Shown: one piece after another, positions 11,051 to 19,289 of the stretch
Layout of the letters: each line of letters starts with the position of its first letter
Position numbering within the stretch: the stretch's first letter is position 1
Origin: Campanula takesimana
Taxonomy: Eukaryota; Streptophyta; Magnoliopsida; Asterales; Campanulaceae
DNA: 64,000 bases
Assembly: GCA_026119855.1 (NCBI GenBank)
Contig: JAOWBW010000320.1
Coordinates: 62,001 to 126,000, forward strand
Reading direction: 5' to 3'
Notes under the pieces: generated by a model
What the model was told of the DNA's origin: nothing
The model's input: the letters and a program-made list of their open reading frames with translations, nothing else
Databases searched by the model: none
Translations under genes and position numbers: made by a program

Positions 11051-11724
11051 AATTTTCCTAACATACAAATATTACTCAGAGCATCGAAGTATGCTCATAT
11101 TCAAACTTTCATGTATTACCTCATCTTTCTACAATGATTATATACTCCCTTTGTCCCAAATTTACAAGTATCACAAAAAATTGCTCAAATCGATTTTAAC
11201 AAGAACACGTATCGGGAATAACATATATACATGTTATTACAAGTAAGGGGGAGTCAATAGCTTACCTAGTCTGAAATCAAGTTGACCCAAATTAATTTCT
11301 GATCGGTCGGAAACGCTCTATTCAACGCCACGAATATTTATCCGAGTCTGAAATCACGAACAGAGAGTTAATTGAGCTCGAGGAGTCGAGAATAGGAAGA
11401 ATCCTAAACCAAGTTTTTTCACCCAGAGAGAGTACGAGAAGATTTGTTTGAGAATTCATTCTCAGACAAAACCAACAAGATATACTTGCAAGTTTCCAAG
11501 AATTGCAACTAGGCCCCTCAAGTTCTAACTTTGACAAAAAGGCCCCTAAACTTTCAACTTTGACATTTAACACCTTAATTTTCTAAAGTAGTTAAATAAT
11601 TAACTCAAATAAAATAACATATAAATATGCTAGTCAAGAATTTAACAAGCAAGTCAAGAATTTAACAAGAATTAGGACGGGCGTTACATTCTCTCTCTCT
11701 CTCGACATGTGGATTAAATAATAC

Positions 11725-11996
11725 TACTCCATCCGTCCCAGAGTATATGTCCAATTTCCTTTTTAGTAAGTCCCAAAGTATATGTCCATTTCAAAAAATG
11801 GCAAATAATTTTTACTATTCCTCCCACTCATTCTCTCTCATACTTTACTTTTATACTCACAACACCAATCAACTTATTATTCCTAACCCCACCTTCTCTC
11901 TCCTACCTCACTTTTCATACAACACTTACATCACTTTCACCATATCTTAATCTTTGTGCAAATGAGAGGGTGAACATATACTCATGGAAGAAGGTA
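11725..11996. mobile_element. Stowaway-like MITE, degraded right end
   Basis: TA-CTCCATCCGTCCCAGAGTAT opens the element. Subterminal GAGTATATGTCC is matched by GAACATATACTC near 11970, and the last TIR bases have decayed to ATGGAAGAAGGTA. The interior has the usual CTCTCTC/ACTCACAACACC blocks. Confidence 0.7.
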
Positions 11997-12392
11997 CTAA
12001 TATTTTATTAGAAAAAATGGTTTGAAAAGTAGGCGTTATGAATATGATGGAGAAAGAAAGTGGGTAGGAAATAATAAATAATAAATGGTTATGAGTATGA
12101 CGAGTGGGCCTCATTAATAATAAATAATATTTTTTTCCATTTTGAGATATCTTATTTCGAATGGGACATTCAAAATGGCAAAATGTTCTATTTCAGGTGG
12201 AATGGAGGAGTCCAGATCTCCTGTACCACTTTGTGTGCCCCTCCCTGTACCATTATAATCTCAACCGTTTACATGCTTAGATAATATAAACATAATGACA
12301 ATCTTAATGACTGTAAGCCGTTGGATCACTTGTGGCACATGGAAGGGCACACAAAGTGGTACAGGAGATCTGGACTCGGAATGGAGGGAGTA
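11997..12392. mobile_element. Right half of a Stowaway-like MITE, split by a Mutator MITE
   Basis: GAATGGGACATTCAAAATGG and the terminal GGAATGGAGGGAGTA mark the right arm. The left terminus was not found. A 170-bp Mutator-like MITE duplicates GGAATGGAG within the terminal repeat. Confidence 0.65.
12208..12377. mobile_element. Mutator-like MITE (170 bp), 9-bp target duplication
   Basis: Ends are GAGTCCAGATCTCCTGTACC and its exact reverse complement, continuing into ACTTTGTGTGCCC / GGGCACACAAAGT. GGAATGGAG flanks it at 12199-12207 and 12378-12386. It shares the terminal GAGTCCARATCTCCTGTRCC with the element at 5652-5788, which defines a family with two members here. Confidence 0.92.
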
Positions 12393-12583
12393 TATCATAT
12401 TTAATCAACCCCCTATTTAACCCCAGTCATTTTCACTCTCAATTTTCCACCATTCAGTTTATTCAACCAACACTGTTATTTACCCCACTCGTTCTCTCTT
12501 ACTTTTCTACTACACATATACTACATTTTCTTAATTATTATTCCCACTCCTCTAGTCCTACTTGTGATGGGACGGAAGGAGTA
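12393..12583. mobile_element. Right part of another Stowaway-like MITE
   Basis: The block ends TTGTGATGGGACGGAAGGAGTA and has the CACTCGTTCTCTCTTACTTT interior typical of the family. The left terminus is missing. 12584-12800 contains nothing assignable. Confidence 0.65.
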
Positions 12584-12800
12584 TAATTAATGTATGTGAA
12601 AAAGTCTCATATATCCCTAAAGTAATCAAATTACCTAAACAATAAATGCTTGTGCAATAGATAGTTCACTATTATTAATAAGGGTATAATTGGTATACAA
12701 CAATAAAAAAAACCTTGAAAATAATAAAACGACAAGTGTTTTGAGACAAAAATTAACTTTCAAAACGAAATATATTTTGAGACGAAGTGATTAATTTTTA

Positions 12801-13209
12801 GGGCGAATTGCAAGTTAGTTACCAGAGTTTTACAATTAATTGCAATTATTCAATTTTTCAAAATTGCGATTCGACTCCTCTGTTTGCTGAACCGAGCAAT
12901 TAGTTGTAAAAGTCGTTAGCCAGTTAAAAAACTAACAAAATAGATACCATGCGCGAAACACGTGAGTTTTAATTAGGGGAGTAACGGTAATTATTTAGTA
13001 GTGACAGTGGGTAGAGGTGATAACAAATTACCAAGTTTACACTTCCATCCCTCGGTTCGTTTGGTAATTTCATATCAACAATATAAAAAATATTGCCCTC
13101 ATTAAAACTCACTTGTTTCGCACATGGTGTCTATTTTATTAGTTTTTTAACTGGCTAACGACTTTTACACCTAAATATTGATCCGGTTCAGCAAACTGAG
13201 GAGTTGAAA
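12801..13209. mobile_element. Truncated inverted-repeat element related to the 6562-7633 type
   Basis: It begins GGGCGAATTGCAAGTTAGTT, similar to the Mutator-like element end at 6562. A long arm (about 12875-12975: GCTGAACC...GTTGTAAAAGTCGTTAGCC...) reappears inverted at about 13100-13205. The right arm stops at GAGGAGTTGAA, where unrelated MITE-like sequence begins, so the outer part of the right TIR is missing and no target duplication can be read. Confidence 0.65.
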
Positions 13210-13658
13210 ATGTGTGGTAGAAAATGAAAAGAGAGAACCATCTTCATAGTAGCATAAAAGGATCGTAGGAAGCCAAGAAATTTCGAGTTCCGTCACCTTT
13301 GAGAAAATCCGGGTAAAGAGAAAATCCGGGTAAGTTACTTTCCCCCCATTTTTATGCTAGAAATGTCATTCCATGTTTAGATGATAATAAGAATGCCATT
13401 TATTGCTTCTTGGGTTAATTTGAGAGTGATCTATATTTTTGTCCATTTTGTTGTAAAATTTTGGTATTTGAATCATCCCTTGATTTGGGTTGTCCAGACG
13501 ATGTTCTAGGGTCCTTTTTGGCTTCTAAATGGTTTGGGTACATTGGGTTACTACTTGGTAGTGTTAACTTTGAATTTGGGTATGAAAATGGTGGATTTGT
13601 GTTGATTTTCGAATAAAAACCCAGGAAGGAAGATCTGGGTTTGCTGTTCTTCCTTGGA

Positions 13659-13841
13659 GGCGCGCGCCATCCCCTGCGTATGAGGCGCGCGCACCCTCCT
13701 CTCCCCCTTTCTGGTAAAACCTTCTGATGGATGGAGGCGCGCGCCCCTCCCATAGGAGGCGCGCGCACCCTCTCCTCCTCCAAACTTGATTTTCCTTCTG
13801 ATCAAAGGAGGAGCGCACACCCTCCCATAGGAGGCGCGCGC
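13659..13841. repeat. GGCGCGCGC array: three motif pairs at ~76-bp period
   Basis: GGCGCGCGC-type palindromes occur at 13659, 13684, 13735, 13758, 13812 (decayed to AGCGCACAC) and 13833. Members of a pair are 25, 23 and 21 bp apart, and pairs repeat about every 76 bp. CACCCTC and CTCCCATAGGA link the units. Confidence 0.9.
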
Positions 13842-14744
13842 ACCCTCTCCCCTGGTGTGAAATTTATTTCCCTTTTTGTCCAATCTTTCGAGAGCCATAT
13901 CTCCCTCATCCGGACTCCATTTTAGGTGTATAAATTATCGTTTTAAAGCTATTCTAGAGTACTTCGAGATGAGGTGGTTTATTTAGGTGAGTTTCAGGTT
14001 TATATTGTGTTGAGATTTCATTTAGTGTCTTATGACAAAGTGTTTAGAATCGGTCCGTTGTAATCAAGTTGGGAATATCGGTTTGTGTGGTTTTGCCTTG
14101 GTTCCTTTGTGAATAAATGGGTTATGGAATTTAGTTATGGATTATTGGAAAATGTGGGAACACTTTCATAATGAGTGGACATTTGGGATAGTTCTAATGA
14201 TAGTCATTGTGCTATTTGGGGAATGACCATTTGGGTAGTACTCTCTATGAGTAACTCGCGTGTATCATGTTAGGATGCGTTTGATATGGATCCTTGTCCT
14301 AGAATCATTTCGTTTTAATGATTTGTATTGTTGGGCTTTTATGAGCAATTCCATTTCTGTTATTGAACTCTTTTATGAGGAACTTCTCGCTATCAATGTT
14401 GTTAAACTCTTAATGAGTAATCGTTGTATCTTTATGGTGAATTGTGTTACGGTTCCCTACTTGGAACCCTTTTGATGTTTTTAAAGCTAGTATTCATTAC
14501 TTAGCATGATTGAAAGTCCAGCTGGTTAAATTGTGTATCGAGTCAGGCAATGGATAATGCTATAATGGCACGAGCCAAGTCCAGTATAGCATCGCCCATT
14601 GGTCCTTCTGTCCTCATCCAGATTGGCCTTGGTTGGGATGAGCTAGCTCCGTTGTGGGTATTCTAGCTAATCGTTTTGGAGCATGACTTTGTGGCATGAC
14701 TCCCGCCCCTTGTGGCACTTTACATTGTTATTGGTTCCGGTACC

Positions 14745-14875
14745 GGGTTTCTCTTCAGCTTTTATGCTACTATGAAGATGGTTTGTTTGATTGATGGGTT
14801 GATTGGTCGCTTCTGACCGGGGTTTTCTCTTCGGCTTTTATGCTACTGTGAAGATATGGATTGGTTGATTGTTGA
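14745..14875 (+). repeat. Direct repeat in the LTR-like block
   Basis: A segment beginning CCGGGTTTCTCTTCAGCTTT and containing TATGCTACTATGAAGAT recurs about 73 bp later as CCGGGGTTTTCTCTTCGGCT...ATGCTACTGTGAAGAT. Confidence 0.8.
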
Positions 14876-15225
14876 AGCTGCGCAGCGATCCTTTAATTGG
14901 TTCTATCAGTTGGGAAACATGAGCTACTAAAATTTTCTCCCTCCGTCAGACCTCACTTGAGACTTAAGAGGTGAGCACAATAATTATGGAAAAAAATAAA
15001 ATAAAAAAAATGTGTGGTAGAAAATGAAAAGAGAGAATGAGTGAGGTAAATAGTAGTGTTAGTTGAATAGATTGAGTGGTGGAAAATAAAGAGAGAGAAT
15101 AAGTGGTGTGGTAGATTTAATATAAAATTATTAAAAGTTAGCTATTTTGGGGTGGTCTCAAGTAACCTGCGAAAACTAGTGTTCCAATCTTAGCAAAGAC
15201 AATCTTAAAAAAAATCACAAAATTT

Positions 15226-15245
15226 GTCCCTTTGGGGACATCCGA

Positions 15246-15277
<32 letters not shown>

Positions 15278-15327
15278 GGCCCCTGCGCAAGGATGACACG
15301 CACAAATCGAGAAAAGGTCCAAATTTT
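15226..15327 (+). pseudogene. U6: U6 spliceosomal snRNA retro-pseudogene
   Basis: U6 snRNA is the catalytic-core RNA of the spliceosome. Full-length similarity is visible: the 5' stem-loop GTCCCTTTGGGGACATCC, the ACAGAGA box within GATACAGAGAAGATTAGC, the AGC region, GCATGGCCCCTGCGCAAGGA, and the 3' AAATCGAGAAAAGGTCC before a T run. I see only two differences from the plant U6 sequence as I know it: TTCGG to TTTGG in the loop and AAATGG to AAAAGG near the 3' end. The upstream 60 bp has neither the plant USE (TCCCACATCG) nor a TATA box at the expected place. With the flanking target duplication this marks a retroposed copy, not a transcribed gene. Confidence 0.92.
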
Positions 15328-15460
15328 TGTAGCTTAGTTGGTATGGGCTCTCGCCTTCCCACTGGGAGGTCAGGAGTTTGAACCCCCTCCCCCTTCTTGT
15401 ATTAGAAACTTTGTAATGCTTAAAAAGATATATACACTATATATGAGTAAAAATTAAGGG
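15226..15460 (+). mobile_element. Chimeric retroposon: U6 snRNA copy fused to a SINE head
   Basis: A 102-nt U6 sequence (15226-15327) runs straight through its T-rich 3' end into a tRNA-like SINE head. The head has A box TAGCTTAGTTGG (15330-15341, full match to TRGCNNAGYNGG) and B box GAGTTTGAACC (15374-15384, one mismatch). The tail to 15460 is AT-rich. TTAAAAAAAATCACAAAATT before it (15205-15225) and TTAAAAAAATCACAAAATTT after it (15461-15480) are near-identical, a target duplication of about 20 bp. U6 and SINE therefore arrived as one unit, presumably by LINE-type reverse transcription with template switching. Confidence 0.85.
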
Positions 15461-15717
15461 TTAAAAAAATCACAAAATTTTGTAATCCAACCGTTCAGTC
15501 CATAAGGAGTGGCTCAGTGGTAGAGCCAAACTTTACAATGTGTGAGGTTTCGGGTTCGATCCCTTCCCATCCTCTTAGGACATCATTATTATAAGGGGGT
15601 AAGTGGGGAACCACTATCGATCCTCTTTAAAAAAAAAAAAAAAAAAGAAAAAAAAAAAGTAACCGGTGACGGACCAAAATAAAAGTAAGTCTCAACTAAC
15701 CTGGGACGGAGGGAGTA

Positions 15718-16279
15718 TACGAGTACACCAACCAATGACAATAAGCACACGACCTATATCTATTCTTTTTTCCATACTCTTTTTTAGTTTATCATTCTCT
15801 ATTAAGTTGAAACCATTAAATATAACACAATAATTTGAGGTAATTATGAATAATTTAGGAATTTTATTTATACACTAAAATTAATTTTAATATGTATAAA
15901 AAAAAGTCTTAATGACTTAATGGAGAAGTATTTTTTTTTTTTTTTTTTTGTAAATTTTGTTGGGAGGGAGAAGTATACAAAAACCAAAGCTCCTCTTTAT
16001 CCATTTTCCTTTTGCATAGGAATAATACTAGGGCATAAAAAACTCACAAAAACTTGTTCACAAAATCCTAGGTGTAATAATGTTATTGGTGTTTTTAATT
16101 AGAGTGTGGCTGGTTCATTATCGATACAACCATAAAATATCGCCACCTCATGTTGTGAGCAAGATGTTTTGAACTTATTTTTTGCTCCTAACATTGCTCT
16201 TTGCATAGTAGGTTGAAGTGTTGAACATCAACCTCATGTTTAAAAGTCGGCATGCTATATAGCCGCCCAAGACATCATA
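15718..16279. other. AT-rich spacer with a T tract
   Basis: There is no gene or element I can define. A run of about 20 T occurs at 15930-15949. A weak inverted word pair near 16200-16240 (AGGTTGAAGTGTTGAACATCAACCT) is a local hairpin. Confidence 0.6.
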
Positions 16280-16542
16280 TACTCCCATCCCACCGTCCCA
16301 CTCGAATTAGGATAAATTTTTATTTTGGGTGTCCCACACGAATTAGGACAACCCAAAAATGAAAATGTTTTATTTAATGGGACCCATATTCACACTCTCA
16401 ACAACTTTCCACTCATTATTTTCTACCCACTTTCTTTCTCATACTTCACTTTTCATACTCACAACACCTACTCTACTAACACTTTTTCCTTAATCCCCGT
16501 GCCCAACCCAAAAATCATAATTCGAGTGGGACGGAGGGGGTA
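16280..16542. mobile_element. Stowaway-like MITE
   Basis: TA-CTCCCATCCCACCGTCCCAC plus TCGAATTAGGA at the left matches TAATTCGAGTGGGACGGAGG at the right end, flanked by TA. The interior has the shared CACTCTC...ACTCACAACACC blocks. Confidence 0.87.
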
Positions 16543-17012
16543 TTTTATCAAAATAATACTCCTGTATACATGCATGTCTTAGTATTTAATATGGCACTAA
16601 TTTATTCTAAAAACAGATTGTTACTAGAAGAAATTAAAGATATTAATTGGCTATGACATTGACTTTCTTGCAAATCAAGATAAAGCACTCACTTAAAACG
16701 GCCAAAAATTACGTAATACAACATTAAGTGGGCACCTTATCATTTACCAATGTCCACTTCGATAAGGTTAAGGTTTATCCTCTAATTAGCACTTCACACC
16801 ATTTTGGTTTCCTCATGTGGTACTTATATTTAAGGCTTAAACTATACTCCATCTGTTTTGAAATAAACGTCGTTTTAAACATTTTCACATAATAGAAAAT
16901 TTTGGGAAAAACTAGTTCCTCAATTAATTATAAAAATTCATAATTTTATAGAGGTTAGAGTTTAAGGTTTAGGGTTTAAGGGTAATACTAATATTAAAAA
17001 ATGGATTTTTTA
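16543..17012. other. AT-rich spacer up to the assembly gap
   Basis: The only features are a partial MITE left end (CTCCATCTGTTTTGAAATAA, about 16846) and one or two telomere-like TTTAGGG words near 16965. There is no gene. Confidence 0.55.
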
Positions 17013-17112
17013 NNNNNNNNNNNNNNNNNNNNNNNNNNNNNNNNNNNNNNNNNNNNNNNNNNNNNNNNNNNNNNNNNNNNNNNNNNNNNNNNNNNNNNNN
17101 NNNNNNNNNNNN
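17013..17112. other. Assembly gap of 100 N
   Basis: Exactly 100 N, a conventional placeholder of unknown true size. It lies at the A-run that in related element G (about 50,090) borders further element sequence, so the left junction of relic G2 is hidden here. Confidence 0.99.
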
Positions 17113-17378
17113 AAAAAAAAATGAGAGAGTGAGAGAGAGAGGGAAAGAGAAATGGAGATCTCCGGTCTCTAAAAAGACAACTGCACAAGCTCTACATTGG
17201 ATCTCCTCAACAAATCAATTCCCCACCGAGTCAACTTTAGGCTCATTTGCAAAAGCTCGACAAGATAGGCACCATCAAAGTTTGTCTTGGTTTCTCGGCA
17301 ATCATTCTCCAGCGTGTGCATTTTTTGGGTTCATGAAAAAGATCGCCCTTAGTAACAAGACCCATCTGAGAACAAGCC
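17113..17378 (+). mobile_element. Left piece of Tat-like gypsy relic G2
   Basis: This matches the reverse complement of about 49,850-50,095 in element G: A-run, GAGAGAGTGAGAGAGAGAGG, GGAGATCTCCGG, CTCCTCAACAAATCAATTCC, GGGTTCATGAAAAAGA. It ends GAGAACAAGCC, exactly where G continues CATCATAAAAGGGC; that continuation is found at 30614. Copia A therefore inserted into G2 here. It is non-coding internal sequence; a 110-codon frame over it is incidental. Confidence 0.85.
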
Positions 17379-18820
17379 TGTTGGTCCCAAAGGGCAACAA
17401 GGGTATAGAACCGCTAGAGGGGGGGGTGAATAGCGGTTTAAAATCTTTTGAAATACCCTGAAAATCAACCAAGTACTTATCAGTTTGGTCTATTGCGGTT
17501 TAAGCACTAGAACCGCTCAGATAAAATGCACAGCGGAGTTTTGCGGTTTTGTCCAAACTGAATTATAAGAGTTGGGCGGTTTAAGTGGTTGAAAAAGGAA
17601 TGATGCAACTGACAAGGCACAACTGAAGTATCACAAAGTATGCAAATCATTTATCAAGTCATTTCACATGAAAGTAAATAAAGTTCATAAACATAAATGT
17701 AAATGACAAGACAGAAAATAAAGATCAAGGACACACAATTTGAAGAGGTTCGTTCTTGAAAGAACTACGTCCTCTACCTAGGTGGTTTGCCTAGGATTTT
17801 CTAATAGCTACTAGACTTGTATTGATTTAGAGGAGTTTTTACAAGATTACAAAAGAATCCAAACTCTAAATAAACAATCTAACCTAACAATGCTATTATA
17901 ACAACCTGTGTTTTCGAGGTATATAATCTATAAGAAAATATACTCCGGGTGTGTAGTGTGGAAAGAAATCAAGAGCTCAAAATATCTAAGTGATGGTGAG
18001 CAAATGATTACTTTCTGTGCAAGGCTGAGTTGTGATGATTTGAAGGCTTGAAGCTTTAATGAAGAACTCTGGGTTTGCTAAGGAGATGATGAAGATATGA
18101 GTATCTGGGAGCAAACTTGAATACTTGGGATATTCTCTTTGAAGCTCAGCAACCTTCAATGTTGAACAATGAAGGCTATTTGTAGTGAAGGCATTAGTGA
18201 CCGTTGGACAATGAGGTGAGTCATTGTATGGCGGTTTTATGCGTTGTCACAATCCCATTGGTTGACCTGTCACTGTCGTCCTTTGCTTTTGCTTTGTGGC
18301 AGGAAGTTGTTGAATCACTACCTGACATTGTCCTTTTAGTTGTTGAAAAGTACAACGGTAACTTTTCAAAAAGCTAGACAAACCGACATTCCAGAATAAC
18401 TGAAACATGACTTGAAGTTTAAGGACAAGTCACCAGTCATTCATTTTACGGTTGAAAAGCGAATGTTTGTCTTCAAGGAGTAAATGACAGCAATAACTTC
18501 TTCAATATCTTGGTCGGCGGTTCCACCAGATTCATGTGCGGTTTCATGAATGAACTTGAAATGCGGTTTCATCAAAGACACAAACTGCGGTTTGATGAAG
18601 GACTTAAGGCATCATGATGGTTTTGAAGACGGCGGCTTGAGGGACACTAAACCGCTAAGAATAAACCGATCATAACTCAGCCTAACTACTAAAAATCTAG
18701 AAATGGACTTGTCTAAAAATTGAAGTAAAACTTCATTACAAGTAAACTATAAAGTCCATAAAAAAGACACGTTGAATGGGTCAATCAAATCAGGTGGGTG
18801 TACTACAATGAATCCTAACA
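17379..18820 (-). mobile_element. 3' LTR of copia A (1442 bp)
   Basis: It runs TGTTGGTCCCAAAGGGCAAC to GAATCCTAACA and is nearly identical to 29148-30613. Visible differences are a shorter G run after CTAGAGG, a missing stretch of about 14 bp after GAGTATCTGGG, and scattered single bases. Confidence 0.95.
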
Positions 18821-18834
18821 ATCTCCCCCTATTT
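18821..18834 (-). promoter_or_regulatory. Polypurine tract of copia A
   Basis: On the minus strand AAATAGGGGGAGAT lies directly before the LTR start TGTTAGG. GGGGGAGATTGTTAGG is the usual plus-strand primer arrangement in SIRE-type copia elements. Confidence 0.9.
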
Positions 18835-19289
18835 GATGATGCCATTACCACACTATGATAGAGCAAACATTGTACTTGGTAAGAACATGCTCAAATGAGT
18901 ATGTATTGAAACTGCATGTCCCAATTCAAATGCACACACAATGCTATACCATAGATTCTAATCTTATCAAAAACAAAGGAAATGAACAACAGATAGATAA
19001 GAATTTCATTTAGATGCATTTAAAGAGATATGATTATGAGAATCAGATATGCATGTTTAAACTGAATGTTTAAAACACATACACTTAGAAAATTTTTCAT
19101 GATGTTGCATGAGTTTTTAGAAATGCATTGTTCCACAAACAAGTAGTTTGAATAAACAAAGTTTTGGAATATTGGATGCAATGCATTCATTTTCATTATA
19201 ATCCTTTTAAAGGTTTAGAAGTTACAAATTACAAGTGAAAATAATGAAAGCAAAACTTATTACAAAAGATAGAAAGAATTCTAATCAGT

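Larger units (their letters stand above)
7959..11688 (-). mobile_element. Very long solo LTR (3730 bp), gypsy-like
   Basis: The block begins TGATACGCCCCCAAGTCCCG and ends GGACGGGCGTTACA, with TTCTC at 7954-7958 and again at 11689-11693 as a 5-bp target duplication. On the minus strand it reads TGTAACGCCC...GGGGGCGTATCA, the style of long LTRs of Ty3/gypsy chromoviruses such as Tekay/Del; that assignment is an inference. No gag or pol is present, so it is a solo LTR or an LTR-only derivative. It includes a 38-bp triple repeat, a GC-palindrome cluster and a periodic CCGTCCCA array. Open frames of 60-80 codons inside have no support. Confidence 0.75.
13210..14935 (+). mobile_element. Truncated LTR-like block, probably gypsy
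   Basis: No protein-coding frame is supported. The sequence has features seen in long gypsy LTRs: a GC-palindrome array (13659-13841), AT/GT-rich text such as GAGCCATATCTCCCTCATCC, and a duplicated CTCTTCRGCTTTTATGCTAC segment. Neither TG...CA termini nor a target duplication could be defined: MITE-derived sequence abuts both sides. Classification is inference. Confidence 0.45.
15172..15658 (+). mobile_element. tRNA-derived SINE (outer), poly(A)-tailed
   Basis: A tRNA-like head has A box TGGCTCAGTGGT (15510-15521) and a perfect B box GGTTCGATCC (15553-15562), and the element ends in a long A tract (15629-15658). AAGTAACCTGCG (15160-15171) and AAGTAACCGGTG (15657-15668) are the target duplication with two changes. 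About 80 bp of non-tRNA sequence precedes the head and is interrupted by the inner U6-SINE insertion. The 5' limit is defined only by the target duplication. Confidence 0.7.
14936..15717. mobile_element. Stowaway-like MITE carrying nested retroposons
   Basis: The left end CTCCCTCCGTCAGACCTCAC and right end ACCTGGGACGGAGGGAGTA are the termini. The right arm repeats its subterminal motif (GGTCTCAAGTAACCTG near 15154 and AGTCTCAACTAACCTG near 15688), as in the related MITE at 37105-37377. About 486 bp of retroposon sequence sits between these two, next to GACGGACCAAAATAAAA, which belongs to the MITE arm. Confidence 0.75.

Noticed and set aside
13415..13925. Several overlapping ORFs of 64-122 codons
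   Set aside because: Produced by the GGCGCGCGC array, which keeps several frames open; composition is repeat-driven.
15226..15327. Functional U6 snRNA gene
   Set aside because: No USE or TATA box upstream, fused to a SINE and flanked by a target duplication; it is a retroposed copy.
16960..16985. Interstitial telomere repeat
   Set aside because: Only one or two TTTAGGG-like words, which is within chance for this AT-rich text.
17129..17461. 110-codon ORF next to the assembly gap
   Set aside because: It crosses the junction between relic G2 and the copia A LTR, so it cannot be a pre-existing gene.
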